From Chitinophaga pinensis (GTDB lineage: Bacteria > Bacteroidota > Bacteroidia > Chitinophagales > Chitinophagaceae): a stretch of DNA of 20,438 nucleotides. The stretch spans positions 1 to 20,438 of the forward strand of contig CALQKL020000010.1 of NCBI GenBank assembly GCA_943331145.2. Direction: 5' to 3'. Below, piece by piece: positions 14,131 through 20,438 of the stretch. The translations under genes were made by a program, and so were the position numbers. A model generated the notes under the pieces. It was not told the DNA's origin and searched no databases. It saw only the letters and a program-made list of their open reading frames with translations. Position 1 is the stretch's first letter; every line of letters starts with the position of its first letter.

Positions 14131-16098
14131 ATGTTTAAATTCAACTTCGCGCTTTTAATGATTTTATTATCAACAAATATTTTTGCGCAATCATCCAACA
14201 CAATTTATATCAATAACTACAACCCACATGAATTATTTGCACCTCTGGAATATCCTGTAGGAGATAATATTACACGTTCTGCAAATGGAAATACTACAGC
14301 AAGTTATTGGCAAAACAAAGCCGATTACAAAATCGACGTTCGTTTGGATGATGTAAAAAAAGAAATTTCAGGAACGGTAATTTTAAATTATAAAAATAAT
14401 AGTCCACATAATTTATCTTATTTGTGGTTTCAAATGGATCAAAATCTATTCAATAAAACCAGTCGTGGACAAATGAGAATGCCCGCTAATTCGAGAAGTC
14501 GTTACGGTGATTCTAGATCTAATTTTGATGGTGGCTATAAAATTAAATCAGTAGAAATTATTTCAAATGATGGGAATATTCAAAAATCAACTTTAGCAAA
14601 TTATGTTGTTGATGATACCAGAATGCAAGTAAGATTAAGCAATCCTTTAAAAGCCAAAACTGATCAAATTTCTATAAAAATCACTTACAGTTATTCTATT
14701 CCAAAATATGGTGCTGACCGCTTTGGCATCTTGCCTTCAAAAAATGGAGATATCTTTTGTATTGCACAATGGTATCCTAGAATTTGTGTGTTTGATGATA
14801 TTAAAGGATGGAACACAGAACCTTATTTAGGCGCAAGTGAATTTTATTTAGAATATGGAGATTTTGATTTTAGCATAACGGCGCCATCAAGTCATGCGGT
14901 GGTAGCAGGAGGAGAATTGCAAAATCCCAAAGATGTATACTCTGTTGATCAAATTTCAAGATTAGAAAAAGCAAAAAATAGCAATAGCACAATTGTCATC
15001 AGAACAGAAAACGAACTCAATAATTCAAATGCATCTTCACAAACAAAAGAGTTAACGTGGCATTTCAAATTGAACAATGCAAGAGATGTATCATGGGCAA
15101 GTTCGAAAGCATTTATTTTAGACGGTGCGATGATAAACCTTCCATCAGGAAAAAAATCTTTTGCGATGAGTGCTTATCCTATTGAAAGCAAAGGCGATAA
15201 AGCTTGGGGAAGATCTACAGAATACATAAAAGGCAGTGTTGAAAATTACAGCAAACGTTGGTACGAATATCCTTATCCGGTAGCCGTAAATGTAGCCAGC
15301 AATGTGGGCGGTATGGAATATCCTGGAATCGTTTTTTGTTCATCAGAATCTACTACATCTGGATTGTTTGGCGTAACCGATCACGAATTTGGACATACTT
15401 GGTTTCCAATGATTGTTGGAAGCAACGAACGTTTATATGGTTGGATGGACGAGGGTTTCAATACGTTTATCAATTCATTAGCTGATGATGATTTCAATAA
15501 TGGGGAGTATAAAAATTATCCAGCAAATGGCGAAGAGGTTGCGTATAATTTGTTTCATGAAAGTAGTGAAAGCATTTTTAATACACCAGATGCGATGATG
15601 GAATACAATATTGGAACTGCATTGTATTTCAAACCAGCATTGGGATTACAGTTATTAAGAGAATATGTGTTAGGTCCAGATAGATTTGATTATGCCTTTA
15701 AAACATACATTAATGAATGGGCATTTAAACATCCAACACCTTGGGATTTTTTCAGATCAATGAATAATGCATCAGGAGAAGATCTGGGTTGGTTTTGGAA
15801 ATCGTGGTTTTTAAAAAATTACAAATTAGACCAAGCGATTTCAAAAGTAGAAAACGATGCCATAAATGGGCCATTGGTTACCATAGTAAATTTAGAGCAA
15901 ATGGCAATGCCCGTTGTGCTTAATTATGAAACGCAATATGGTAAAAAAGGAACATTGAAATTACCTGTTGAAATTTGGAATAACACCGAAAGTTTTACTG
16001 TTAGAATCCCTGTAAAAGAAAAATTAAAATCTGTTACCATCGATCAGGATAAAGTATTGCCAGATGTGGATTTTAAAAATAATAGTTGGGTGGAATAG
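14131..16098 (+). CDS. Secreted M1 family metallopeptidase
   Basis: The 655-residue protein has a signal peptide (residues 1-20, cleavage near FAQ) and an M1 aminopeptidase-like layout. An N-terminal beta-rich domain (about 60-270) is followed by the catalytic domain with the exopeptidase-like GGMEYP at 393-398 and the zinc site HEFGH at 418-422, with the third ligand Glu441 eighteen residues later (WMDEGFNTF). It likely trims peptides outside the cytoplasm. No C-terminal secretion domain of the type-IX kind is evident; the protein ends soon after the helical domain with a beta-rich tail. It is the last gene of the same-strand run beginning with the DUF4249 gene. Confidence 0.92.
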   Translation: MFKFNFALLMILLSTNIFAQSSNTIYINNYNPHELFAPLEYPVGDNITRSANGNTTASYWQNKADYKIDVRLDDVKKEISGTVILNYKNNSPHNLSYLWFQMDQNLFNKTSRGQMRMPANSRSRYGDSRSNFDGGYKIKSVEIISNDGNIQKSTLANYVVDDTRMQVRLSNPLKAKTDQISIKITYSYSIPKYGADRFGILPSKNGDIFCIAQWYPRICVFDDIKGWNTEPYLGASEFYLEYGDFDFSITAPSSHAVVAGGELQNPKDVYSVDQISRLEKAKNSNSTIVIRTENELNNSNASSQTKELTWHFKLNNARDVSWASSKAFILDGAMINLPSGKKSFAMSAYPIESKGDKAWGRSTEYIKGSVENYSKRWYEYPYPVAVNVASNVGGMEYPGIVFCSSESTTSGLFGVTDHEFGHTWFPMIVGSNERLYGWMDEGFNTFINSLADDDFNNGEYKNYPANGEEVAYNLFHESSESIFNTPDAMMEYNIGTALYFKPALGLQLLREYVLGPDRFDYAFKTYINEWAFKHPTPWDFFRSMNNASGEDLGWFWKSWFLKNYKLDQAISKVENDAINGPLVTIVNLEQMAMPVVLNYETQYGKKGTLKLPVEIWNNTESFTVRIPVKEKLKSVTIDQDKVLPDVDFKNNSWVE

Positions 16099-16200
16099 CG
16101 GGAACGAAGTTTGAGAGGTTTTTGAGGTTTGTAAGGTTTAAGTTCAATATGTTCAAAAGGTTAGAACGCCAAACAATAAACAACAAACACCAAACACCGT
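16099..16200. repeat. Degenerate repeats between M1 peptidase and cupin genes
   Basis: This gap carries GAGGTTTTTGAGGTTTGTAA-type runs, GTTCAAAAGGTT (the reverse complement of the AACCTTTTGAAC unit found near 18238), and CAAACACCAAACACC. A reverse complement of the AACACCAAACA core (16186-16196) occurs just after the cupin gene at 16781-16791. An open frame here overlaps the M1 stop but has no coding character. Confidence 0.45.
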
Positions 16201-16282
16201 TCAATCTTTTACTAAAAATAAAATACAGTAAACCATTTGTACTCCATTCATTTAAAATTAAATTGCATTAAAAAAACATCCA

Positions 16283-16777
16283 ATGACATCAAAAGAAATC
16301 TTATTTAATGAGGTATCAGAAATGTTGAAGCAACTTTCAATTGAAGTAGAGATTGTAGATACAACAAGACCATGGGGTGGATTTTTTGTAGTAAATGAAA
16401 ACAGTGCTCAAGTTTTTATTCAACATTTTTTTGCAGAGCTTGATAAAAATGTTTTTGAAAACAAAAAAATTAGTCCAAAAATATTGATGGTAGAACCACA
16501 CAAAAAACTAAGTTGGCAATATCATTTCAGAAGATCTGAATTGTGGAAATTAATCAAAGGCGAAGCCGGAATTGTAAGAAGTGAAACAGATGAATTAAAA
16601 GAGACCCAAAACATGATTTTAAATGAATTGGTAGAATTAAAAACAGGAGAAAGACATCGATTGGTAGGTTTAAATGATTGGGGTATAGTAGCAGAAATTT
16701 GGGTTCACGCTAATCCAGCGCATTTAAGTGATGAAGATGATATTGTAAGGGTGTCTGATGAATTTGGAAGGAAGTAA
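16283..16777 (+). CDS. Mannose-6-phosphate isomerase type II-like cupin
   Basis: The 164-residue single-domain cupin resembles the C-terminal isomerase domain of AlgA/ManC-type bifunctional enzymes. Visible motifs are TRPWGGFFV (about 28-36), LSWQYHFRRSELWKLIKG (75-92) with metal-ligand His and Glu candidates, GERHRLVG (about 125-132) with another His, and DEDDIVRVSDEFGR at the end. The guanylyltransferase half is absent. It could interconvert fructose 6-phosphate and mannose 6-phosphate and so feed GDP-mannose to the downstream dehydratase; other sugar-isomerase activities (such proteins are sometimes named phosphoheptose isomerase) are possible. It is separated from gmd by 208 bases with a terminator-like hairpin, so the two are neighbours but probably not one transcript. 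Confidence 0.75.
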   Translation: MTSKEILFNEVSEMLKQLSIEVEIVDTTRPWGGFFVVNENSAQVFIQHFFAELDKNVFENKKISPKILMVEPHKKLSWQYHFRRSELWKLIKGEAGIVRSETDELKETQNMILNELVELKTGERHRLVGLNDWGIVAEIWVHANPAHLSDEDDIVRVSDEFGRK

Positions 16778-16896
16778 AGTTGTTTGGTGTTGGAATATAC
16801 TGTTATCAAGTATCCTACATCCAGAATCGAGCATGAAGAATCCAATTCTAATCTTTATTTTAAAAAATCAAAAAAATCATATCTTCATGTTTTAAT

Positions 16897-16925
16897 AAAA
16901 TCCTTTTGAGGGATTTTTATTTTTA
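16897..16925 (+). terminator. Probable terminator between cupin and gmd genes
   Basis: AAAATCC at 16897-16903 pairs with GGATTTT at 16911-16917 around a seven-base loop, followed by ATTTTTAT. The stem is short and AT-rich. The bases before it (16800-16860) carry ATCCAGAATCGAGCATGAAG-type low-complexity repeats and no gene. Confidence 0.5.
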
Positions 16926-16985
16926 TACAAAGTTTGAAGCCATTTTTTTGAATAGATAGAATGGTTTTTTAATTATACAAAACCC

Positions 16986-18101
16986 ATGCAAAAAGTAGCA
17001 TTAATTACCGGTGTAACAGGACAGGATGGCGCTTATCTTAGTGATTTTTTATTGAAAAAAGGATATATCGTTCATGGATTAAAAAGACGTACATCTCTTT
17101 TTAATACAGATCGAATCGATCATTTATACGAAGACCCTCACGTTGAAAATAGAAGTTTCATTCTTCATTATGGAGACATGACCGACAGTACCAATTTAAT
17201 TCGTTTGATACAAGAAATTCAGCCAGATGAAATTTACAATTTGGCGGCAATGAGTCATGTGCAGGTTTCTTTTGACATTCCAGAATATACCGGAAATGCA
17301 GATGGATTAGGCACTTTAAGGATTTTAGAATCGGTTCGTTTACTTGGATTAGAAAAGAAAACAAAAATATATCAGGCTTCTACATCTGAATTATATGGTA
17401 AAGTTCAGGAAGTTCCTCAATCAGAAACTACACCATTTTACCCCCGTAGCCCATATGCAGTTGCAAAAATGTATGCCTATTGGATAACCGTAAATTACAG
17501 AGAAGCATACAACATGTTTGCATGTAATGGCATTTTGTTTAATCATGAATCCCCATTGAGAGGAGAGACGTTTGTTACCAGAAAAATAACAAGAGCAGCT
17601 GCTAGAATAGCGATGGGATTACAAGATAAATTTTATTTAGGCAATTTAGATGCACAACGCGATTGGGGGCATGCAAAGGATTATGTTCGCGTTATGTGGA
17701 TGATATTACAAGCCGAACAGCCAGAAGATTGGGTAATTGCAACAGGCAAAACTACACCAGTTCGTGAATTTGTTCGTATGGCATTTATGGAATTGGGCAT
17801 CGAACTTGAATTTGTTGGCGAAGGCATAAACGAAAAAGGACTTGTAAAATCTTGCAGCAATCCTGATTATCAAGTTGAAATAGGCAAAGAAATCCTATGT
17901 GTTGATGCTAAATATTTCAGGCCAACAGAAGTAGATTTATTAATCGGAAACCCTTCAAAGGCAAAAGAAAAACTTGGTTGGGATTGTAAATACAATTTGA
18001 ACGACATTGTAAAAGATATGGTTGAATCGGATATTAAACTAATGCAAAAAGAGCGATTGCTTGTTGAAAATGGATATAAATCGATGAACTATTTTGAGTG
18101 A
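16986..18101 (+). CDS. gmd: GDP-mannose 4,6-dehydratase
   Basis: The 371-residue short-chain dehydrogenase family enzyme makes GDP-4-keto-6-deoxymannose, the precursor of GDP-L-fucose and related deoxy sugars for surface glycans. It has the NADP-binding GVTGQDGAYL (Gly9, Gly12, Gly15), RRTSLFNTDRI, YGDMTDS, and the catalytic set Thr133 and Glu135 in ASTSELYGK with Tyr157-x3-Lys161 in YAVAK. NHESPLRGETFVTRK is the substrate-binding segment of the family. Length matches the usual 370 or so. No GDP-fucose synthase or glycosyltransferase is adjacent, so the final sugar is not defined here. It converges on purC across a repeat-filled gap. Confidence 0.96.
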   Translation: MQKVALITGVTGQDGAYLSDFLLKKGYIVHGLKRRTSLFNTDRIDHLYEDPHVENRSFILHYGDMTDSTNLIRLIQEIQPDEIYNLAAMSHVQVSFDIPEYTGNADGLGTLRILESVRLLGLEKKTKIYQASTSELYGKVQEVPQSETTPFYPRSPYAVAKMYAYWITVNYREAYNMFACNGILFNHESPLRGETFVTRKITRAAARIAMGLQDKFYLGNLDAQRDWGHAKDYVRVMWMILQAEQPEDWVIATGKTTPVREFVRMAFMELGIELEFVGEGINEKGLVKSCSNPDYQVEIGKEILCVDAKYFRPTEVDLLIGNPSKAKEKLGWDCKYNLNDIVKDMVESDIKLMQKERLLVENGYKSMNYFE

Positions 18102-18106
18102 TGTTT

Positions 18107-18293
18107 TTGACACGAAGGGGTTGAAACACGAAGGCACGAAGGCTCAAAGACACGAATTTTTTTTACACAAAGGCACAAAGACTCAAAGACACGAAGTTTT
18201 TTTAACAAAGTTGCTAATAATTGGAAAATAATGCCAACCTTTTGAACGCATTGAACCTTTTGAACAACCATTAAACCATTAAACCATTAAACC
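18107..18293. repeat. Dispersed 8-base-unit repeat cluster, copy B, with 9- and 8-base tandem tails
   Basis: Imperfect 8-base units (CACGAAGG, CACGAAGG, CTCAAAGA, CACGAA; then CACAAAGG, CACAAAGA, CTCAAAGA, CACGAAG) run into GAAGTTTTTTT, ACAAAG and TGCTAATAA with TGGAAAA, as in copy A. Next come 9-base units TTGAACGCA, TTGAACCTT, TTGAACAAC (18242-18268), then three exact copies of ACCATTAA (18267-18290). The last block overlaps the 3' end of purC. Confidence 0.75.
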
Positions 18294-19200
18294 CCTTACA
18301 CACCCTTTCCTCCACCTCCTCATCCGTAAGTGGTTCCGGTACAAACTTTTCGCCTATAACTTTTTCATATAGTTCAATATATCTTCCGCTGATTTCATTT
18401 ATCCAAGATGATGACATTTCGGGGACTTGTTGTCCTTCTTTGCCCATGAAATTATTTTGAATCAACCATTCGCGTACAAATTCTTTACTCAATTGCTTTT
18501 GAGGTAAACCTGAAGCTTGCCTCTCGTCAAAACCTTCTTTTATAAAATAACGTGATGAATCGGGGGTGTGAATTTCGTCCATCAAATAAATTACATGTCC
18601 AATTTTTCCAAATTCGTATTTAGTATCCGCTAAAATTAAACCTTGTTTTTCGGCTATGGCTTTCCCACGCTCAAATAATTGAAGCGCATATTTACTTAGC
18701 ATTTCCCATTCTTCAGCTGTAGCCAACCCATTTGCAATAATTTCATTAGGACTTATATCTTCATCATGACCTTGATCGGCTTTTGTAGAAGGGGTGATAA
18801 TTGGCGTTGGAAAAAAATCATGCTCTTTTAATCCTTCTGGTAATTTTGCTCCGCATAACATTCTTTTTCCAGATTGATAGGTGCGCCAAGCATGACCAGT
18901 TAATGTTCCTCTAACCACCAATTCGATTTTAAATGGAACGCATCTCAAACCAAAACTAACATTTGGTGCAGGTGTGCTTAAAAGCCAATTTGGACAAATA
19001 TCTTTACAAGCATTGAGCATATAAGCTGCAATTTGATTCAAAACTTGTCCTTTAAATGGAATGGGATGGGGCAGAATAACATCGAAAGCAGAAATACGAT
19101 CACTCGCAATCATAACCAAATGTTTGTCTGAAATGCCATAAACATCTCTTACTTTACCACTGTAAAAACTCGTTTGATTGGGGAAATTAAATGCTTTCAT
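18271..19200 (-). CDS. purC: Phosphoribosylaminoimidazole-succinocarboxamide synthase
   Basis: The 309-residue enzyme joins CAIR and aspartate using ATP to form SAICAR, a purine synthesis step in the cytoplasm. It is the long form, longer than the roughly 237-residue E. coli enzyme. Motifs include SGKVRDVY near 14, SDRISAFDV near 53, ELVVRGTLTGHAW, FPTPIITPSTKADQGHDEDI and ILADTKYEFG. The N-terminal start is as in homologues. The final residues FNGLMV and the TAA stop are encoded by the ACCATTAA tandem repeat that fills the end of the convergent gap, so the extreme C-terminus is probably not ancestral. No other purine gene is in the window. Confidence 0.95.
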   Translation of the reverse strand: MKAFNFPNQTSFYSGKVRDVYGISDKHLVMIASDRISAFDVILPHPIPFKGQVLNQIAAYMLNACKDICPNWLLSTPAPNVSFGLRCVPFKIELVVRGTLTGHAWRTYQSGKRMLCGAKLPEGLKEHDFFPTPIITPSTKADQGHDEDISPNEIIANGLATAEEWEMLSKYALQLFERGKAIAEKQGLILADTKYEFGKIGHVIYLMDEIHTPDSSRYFIKEGFDERQASGLPQKQLSKEFVREWLIQNNFMGKEGQQVPEMSSSWINEISGRYIELYEKVIGEKFVPEPLTDEEVEERVCKGFNGLMV

Positions 19201-19204
19201 CTTG

Positions 19205-19212
19205 CAAAGTTA
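19205..19212 (-). promoter_or_regulatory. -7 box placing the purC transcript start at the ATG
   Basis: On the minus strand TAACTTTG (TAnnTTTG) ends four bases before the ATG at 19200, the same spacing as at ltaE and the DUF4249 gene. The -33 position reads TTC rather than TTG. No PUR-box-like operator or purine riboswitch can exist in a leader if this start is correct. Confidence 0.45.
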
Positions 19213-19337
19213 TAAAACCAAAGTGTTTAATTGAATTTAAAAACAATGTAAACTATCAACAAATGTTAAAAATTAAATTTCGTATTGGGATTAACAATAC
19301 TTATTTTGCTTATAATTATAAAAATCAAAAAATCTAT

Positions 19338-20438
19338 ATGAAGAAAAATTACAATTATTGGATTGCTTTTGTACTCCTTAATTTCATTTGTGTAAATGCT
19401 TTTTCACAAACAACAAAAATTAACGGGAATGTAAAAAATGGTCAATCTAAAGAAAATGTTTCTGCAGTATCCATTACAATAAATGGCACTTCTACAGGTA
19501 CTTTTACAGATGATAAAGGAAATTTTATCATAACTGCAAAAAGCTTACCCATTACCATTTCAATTTCAGCAGTTGGATTCGAAACAATTGAAAAAACAAT
19601 TAATGCAGCTTCCGAAAAAATTCAAATCACATTAAATCCTTCCAATGCGTTAGGACAAGAAGTGGTGGTATCTGCATCAAGGGTTCAAGAAAAAATCTTG
19701 GAATCGCCCGTTTCTATTGAAAGGGTAAGTGCAGCAACACTTAGAGCTACTCCAAGTGCAAATTTTTACGACATTGTAAAAACCTTAAAGGGCGTTGACG
19801 TTACAACTTCTTCTTTAACTTTTGTAACACCTACGACTAGAGGATTTAACTCAAGTGGTAATTACAGATTCAATCAATTGGTAGATGGAATGGACAACCA
19901 AGCACCAGGATTAAATTTTTCGGTGTCTTCAATTGTAGGTTTGAGTGAGTTGGATGTTGATAATATAGAATTGTTGCAAGGTGCTTCATCTGCATTATAT
20001 GGTTCTGGTGGTATGAATGGTACCATGTTAATGACAAGCAAGAATCCATTTAAATATCAAGGATTCTCTATCATGGCAAAAGAAGGGGTCATGAATGTTG
20101 ATGGATCACAAAACGAGCCATCATCTTACCATAATATAACCATGCGTTTTGCAAAAAAACTAAGCGAGAAATTTGCATTTAAAATCAATGCAGAATATAT
20201 CAAGGCTAAAGATTGGCGTGGCATGGATGACAGAAATTATGCACGTTTGGCTACTGGTGGAAGCATAAAAGCAGGCAATAGAAACACCGATCCAAATTAT
20301 GATGGCGTTCATATCTATGGAGATGAAACTAGCATTGATTTAAGGGCATTGGTTTTCCCAACTGTAGCAGCAAGTGCACCATTTTTACAAAACTTTTTAG
20401 ATACTTTAAATAATGGTAGAACCATTTTTGTTTCTCGT
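19338..20438 (+). CDS. TonB-dependent outer-membrane receptor, N-terminal part (3' truncated)
   Basis: The frame is open from an ATG at 19338 to the window edge (367 codons). A signal peptide is followed by cleavage near FSQ (about residue 24). A carboxypeptidase-D-regulatory-like domain follows (about 27-100, with INGTSTGTFTDDKGNF and ISAVGFETIEK). The plug domain (about 108-235) contains EVVVSASR, VDGMDNQAPG and IELLQGASSALYGSGGMNG. The beginning of the beta-barrel comes next. Such receptors take up iron complexes, vitamin B12, glycans or peptides across the outer membrane using TonB energy; the ligand cannot be told from this part. No SusD-like gene is visible, but it could lie downstream of the window. 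It is divergent from purC. Confidence 0.93.
   Translation, partial: MKKNYNYWIAFVLLNFICVNAFSQTTKINGNVKNGQSKENVSAVSITINGTSTGTFTDDKGNFIITAKSLPITISISAVGFETIEKTINAASEKIQITLNPSNALGQEVVVSASRVQEKILESPVSIERVSAATLRATPSANFYDIVKTLKGVDVTTSSLTFVTPTTRGFNSSGNYRFNQLVDGMDNQAPGLNFSVSSIVGLSELDVDNIELLQGASSALYGSGGMNGTMLMTSKNPFKYQGFSIMAKEGVMNVDGSQNEPSSYHNITMRFAKKLSEKFAFKINAEYIKAKDWRGMDDRNYARLATGGSIKAGNRNTDPNYDGVHIYGDETSIDLRALVFPTVAASAPFLQNFLDTLNNGRTIFVSR

Noticed and set aside
16086..16271. 61-codon open frame between the M1 peptidase and cupin genes
   Set aside because: It overlaps the M1 stop, translates degenerate repeats, and shows no start signal or recognisable sequence.
16186..16791. Insertion sequence carrying the cupin gene
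   Set aside because: The flanking inverted match is only 11 bases in low-complexity DNA, there is no transposase, and no target-site duplication is evident.
18089..18271. 60-codon minus-strand open frame between gmd and purC
   Set aside because: It is a translation of the CACGAAGG repeat units (repeated LRV/CVQK-like residues), not a gene.
18121..18293. CRISPR array
   Set aside because: The units are only 8-9 bases, imperfect and directly adjacent, with no unique spacers and no cas genes nearby.

Overview
The window looks like chromosomal, mostly housekeeping DNA from an AT-rich member of the Bacteroidota. The signs are a short primary sigma factor of 285 residues without region 1.1, genes from families largely confined to this phylum (DUF3276, DUF4249, DUF4907, a TonB-dependent receptor with an N-terminal carboxypeptidase-regulatory-like domain), the long form of PurC, no clear Shine-Dalgarno sequences, and several copies of the phylum's TAnnTTTG promoter box. 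The sigma factor start resembles Chitinophagales proteins, but the order is only a guess. No rRNA, tRNA, CRISPR array, phage gene or intact insertion sequence was seen.

Layout. Bases 1-2282 hold the end of a gyrase/topoisomerase IV subunit A gene and a DUF1415 gene, closed by a strong hairpin. Bases 2426-3779 hold a DoxX-like membrane protein gene converging on a CHAD-domain gene. Bases 3966-6940 hold an ABC exporter, a PUR-alpha-like DUF3276 gene and a secreted DUF4907 gene. Bases 7093-9730 on the minus strand hold threonine aldolase followed by glucose-6-phosphate isomerase. A 400-base gap with REP-like palindromes then leads to the sigma factor (10131-10988) and its terminator. Bases 11081-16098 are a same-strand run of five genes: DUF4249 lipoprotein, thioredoxin reductase, dihydroneopterin aldolase, an exported TPR protein resembling eukaryotic RMDN proteins, and a secreted M1 metallopeptidase. 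Bases 16283-18101 hold a mannose-6-phosphate-isomerase-type cupin and GDP-mannose 4,6-dehydratase, both plausibly serving activated-sugar synthesis. PurC (18271-19200, minus) and a truncated TonB-dependent receptor (19338 to the window edge) complete the window.

Two patterns run across the window. First, three unrelated genes (ltaE, the DUF4249 gene and purC) each have a TAnnTTTG box exactly four bases before the ATG, which places the expected transcription start on the ATG itself and suggests leaderless mRNAs. Second, all three gaps between convergent genes carry repeats: a GC-rich palindrome in one, and related 8-base-unit repeat clusters in the other two, one of which supplies the last codons and stop of purC. 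I found no convincing multi-gene system that is new. The leaderless pattern and the repeat biology are the parts most worth checking.
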